In this document: positions 61,888-64,000 of the stretch, piece by piece | How the letters are laid out: each line of letters begins with the position of its first letter | Numbering within the stretch: position 1 is the stretch's first letter | Origin: Cornus controversa | Lineage: Eukaryota; Streptophyta; Magnoliopsida; Cornales; Cornaceae | Reading direction: 5' to 3' | Assembly: GCA_026545225.1 (NCBI GenBank) | Contig: CM048849.1 | Location: 45,470,336-45,534,335 of the forward strand | Length of the DNA: 64,000 bases | Notes under the pieces: model-generated | Told to the model about the DNA's origin: nothing | The model's input: only the letters and a program-made list of their open reading frames with translations | Databases searched by the model: none | Position numbers and translations under genes: made by a program

Positions 61888-62019
61888 AAAATTTAATTGG
61901 ACTAAATAATTATCATATATATATTTTATTTTATTTAATATTTGAATTTACCCATCTAAATCAATATTTTAATAATTTTTTTTAATTTGATTGGACCTTT
62001 TCACAACCTGAGTGAAATT

Positions 62020-62677
62020 TAGGGATGCAACTTGGGTTGGTCAACCTGAACCCAACTGAGCCTAGTCTAATTTTTTACAGGCTCATGCTACCTTTTTTAA
62101 ATTAGGGTTGGATTTGGGTTGAAAAATCTTAACTCGAATTTAATTAGGATTGGATTTGGGTTGAGGTCCCATCAACCTTAGCCCAACATGAACTCTAATT
62201 TTATTTTTATATATTTTTATTTTAAATATACCTGAATTATTTCAAATTATGGTTAGGTTGGTCTAGTTAGTGGTTCATTAGTTATTATGTCATAGGATGT
62301 ACTTGCCAATATCTTCAAATTTTCAATTGTAAATTAGTTATGGTTGCTCTTTTTAGTCTTTACAATAATTGTGTCTAGTGGTTGATCATGTGTATTCCAA
62401 ACACGTAAAAAAATGAGAAAGCAATGTATAAGTTTCATAAAGTTAATGTTGTACATGATTCTTATATGATAAAATTAGAGTAGTAACCCGAATTCTAATA
62501 TGAAATATCAGCCTGAGTTGCAAATCCGAATTCAACCGAACTAAAAAATTTAAGAATGAGTTAGGTTAGGGTTGGTTAGCTTGGGTTGAAAGTTGAGTTA
62601 GGGTTGAACATTTCATATGTCAGATTCAATCTGAGCTATACTTCCAACCTGCCCAATTCGCCCGAGTTGCACCCCTA
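62020..62677. mobile_element. hAT-type MITE, 658 bp
   Basis: Begins TAGGGATGCAACTTGGGTTGG and ends CCCGAGTTGCACCCCTA, flanked by a perfect 8-bp duplication GTGAAATT (62012-62019 and 62678-62685). The interior is rich in GGGTTGG/CAACCC and AT, with no transposase. Relatives are at 7242-7699 and 3141. Confidence 0.9.
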
Positions 62678-62685
62678 GTGAAATT

Positions 62686-63480
62686 AGTGTCTCCCACATT
62701 AACAAGAGCTAGAGTTTTAATAATGTGACTTATATTTAGAAAAAAAGAAAAAGGAATTAAATCAATTCTTGCCTTGAGGCTTTAACTTTGAGTGTTCATT
62801 GCTTTTTTTCCTATGGTTTTATTGACCTTTCATATTATATCTCCTTGTCATTATTGAGTTGCTAAAGGAATTGTAATGAAATGCTTATTTTATTTTTTAT
62901 TTTGGAGACAACAATCAAATAACATTAATTAGCATCTTTAAATAACAATTTTTTCTTTATGTAATGAAATTTATTTGAGTAATGATAGGTAGAGTGAAAG
63001 TTGGGAAACCAAATCACTTTTCAAGTGGAACCCAAATATTTATTATACTCTCATAATCCAAAGGATGGAGAGTCTCTTCAATTTTCACTAAAGAAATCAT
63101 TATCTTATTTATAGGATAAATTTACCCTAATTTACATTTAATATGAGTATTAATTACTTTGAGGGCCATTACTCGGTGAGGGTAAAGTAGACATGTGAAT
63201 TTTAACTAAAAAAACAAAAAAGGAAAATGCTTGAATAGTTTCACATCATAATTTAAGTCCAATCTTCTAAAGCAGAAGTTCTAGAATTCTAGCTGGTTTT
63301 GCAGAGTGCCCTTATGAAAAATATTAACGGTCACTTTTGTATGGTCCTGGGCCTTGTTTAAATTAGGAACATAAGCTTGTATAGCTTTGGGTTGGGCTAA
63401 TCTTTTGGTTTTTGGGCTTTGGGCCTATGCTTGTCCAAGTTTGTTTGGCGGGCCTAGTTTTTTAGCCGTTCGCTTGAATT

Positions 63481-63508
<28 letters not shown>
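62686..63508. other. Spacer without a gene
   Basis: AT-rich. The only marked feature is GGGCCTTGTTTAAATTAGG to GGCGGGCCTAG (63349-63460), a GGGC/GCCT-rich stretch of unknown origin. (TA)n and (CA)n lie at 63480-63508. Confidence 0.5.
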
Positions 63509-63511
<3 letters not shown>

Positions 63512-64000
63512 GTAAAAAGCACCGTGCGATGCACATGGATAAAAATTAAATTAAAGTACTAAAATTTCTTATATAAATAATTAATTGACTTTAATTAGTA
63601 CTAATTCTAAAATCAAAAGAGACAAACATAATATGTCATTTTTTATTTTTATTAGTTTGTTTTAGGCATATATTTAATGATTGACATAATATATACATAA
63701 TTATACATATGGTTAGATTTCTTATACACAAAGTAAACCCACAGTTGCTTTCTTTGAAGAAACATAAAAAACTTATAATCTAAAATGTTGAGTTCTGGTA
63801 TCTTTTAGCTCAAAGAGTGTTTCACTTGATTTTTTTTTGTGAAAGCATAACAATCTGATATTCAAAACATACAGAGGTGGTTCATTTCTTGCATCAACAA
63901 GTAACAACTATCTAATGTACATAAAAAATAAATGATCAAATATCTAAAGAAAATTCATTATTAATATGCAACCATGTAGCAATGGTAACAACAAATCCAA
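63509..64000 (-). mobile_element. Helitron 3' end; body runs off the window
   Basis: On the minus strand the sequence reads GTGCATCGCACGGTGCTTTTTACTAG followed by T. The stem GTGC-ATC-GCAC followed by a short spacer and CTAG is the textbook plant Helitron 3' terminus. The 5' end is not in the window and no Rep/helicase coding was seen in the 490 bp available. Confidence 0.75.

Overview
The window is nuclear DNA of a flowering plant, most likely a eudicot. It is strongly AT-rich, its genes are split by GT-AG introns, the three recognisable genes are plant families, and the spacers are packed with plant-type transposons (Helitrons, MULE- and hAT-type MITEs, a Stowaway, LINE scraps, one fossil LTR retrotransposon). 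The species cannot be told from the sequence. No bacterial-style operon, CRISPR array, rRNA or tRNA gene was seen.

Layout. 1-12,000: gene-free, a nested stack of terminal-inverted-repeat (TIR) elements. 12,846-18,369 (+): a complete class I formin closely matching FH1, with 4 coding exons. 19,437-27,676 (-): a two-hotdog acyl-CoA thioesterase of the ACOT9-like family, 5 coding exons, convergent with the formin and carrying an unusually long repeat-bearing N-terminus. 27,985-33,445: a block of three abutting Helitron-like elements; the central one (29,258-32,069) carries a decayed RPA70-like gene. 33,446-36,090: a diverged segmental duplication; the second copy lacks the Helitron block but has taken up a LINE fragment. 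36,100-40,040: MITEs, another LINE fragment and a Stowaway. 40,044-45,077 (-): a BTB/TAZ-domain gene matching BT4, 5 coding exons plus a probable 5'UTR intron reaching 46,646. 47,300-64,000: gene-free, with MULE-type MITEs, a tandem array built from Helitron 3' ends (53,050-53,615), a gypsy-like LTR fossil (54,612-59,608) nested inside an older TIR element (54,227-59,987), more MITEs, and the end of a further Helitron at the right edge.

The three host genes do different jobs (actin nucleation at the plasma membrane, acyl-CoA hydrolysis in an organelle, BTB-TAZ scaffold/regulator), and nothing suggests they work together. No new molecular system was found. The best-supported unusual structures are five MULE-type MITEs with perfect 9-bp target duplications, two hAT-type MITEs (one with a perfect 8-bp duplication), the Helitron cluster with its RPA-like passenger and a paralogous empty site, and the satellite-like array of Helitron ends. 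All family assignments were made by eye from motifs and termini, without database searches.
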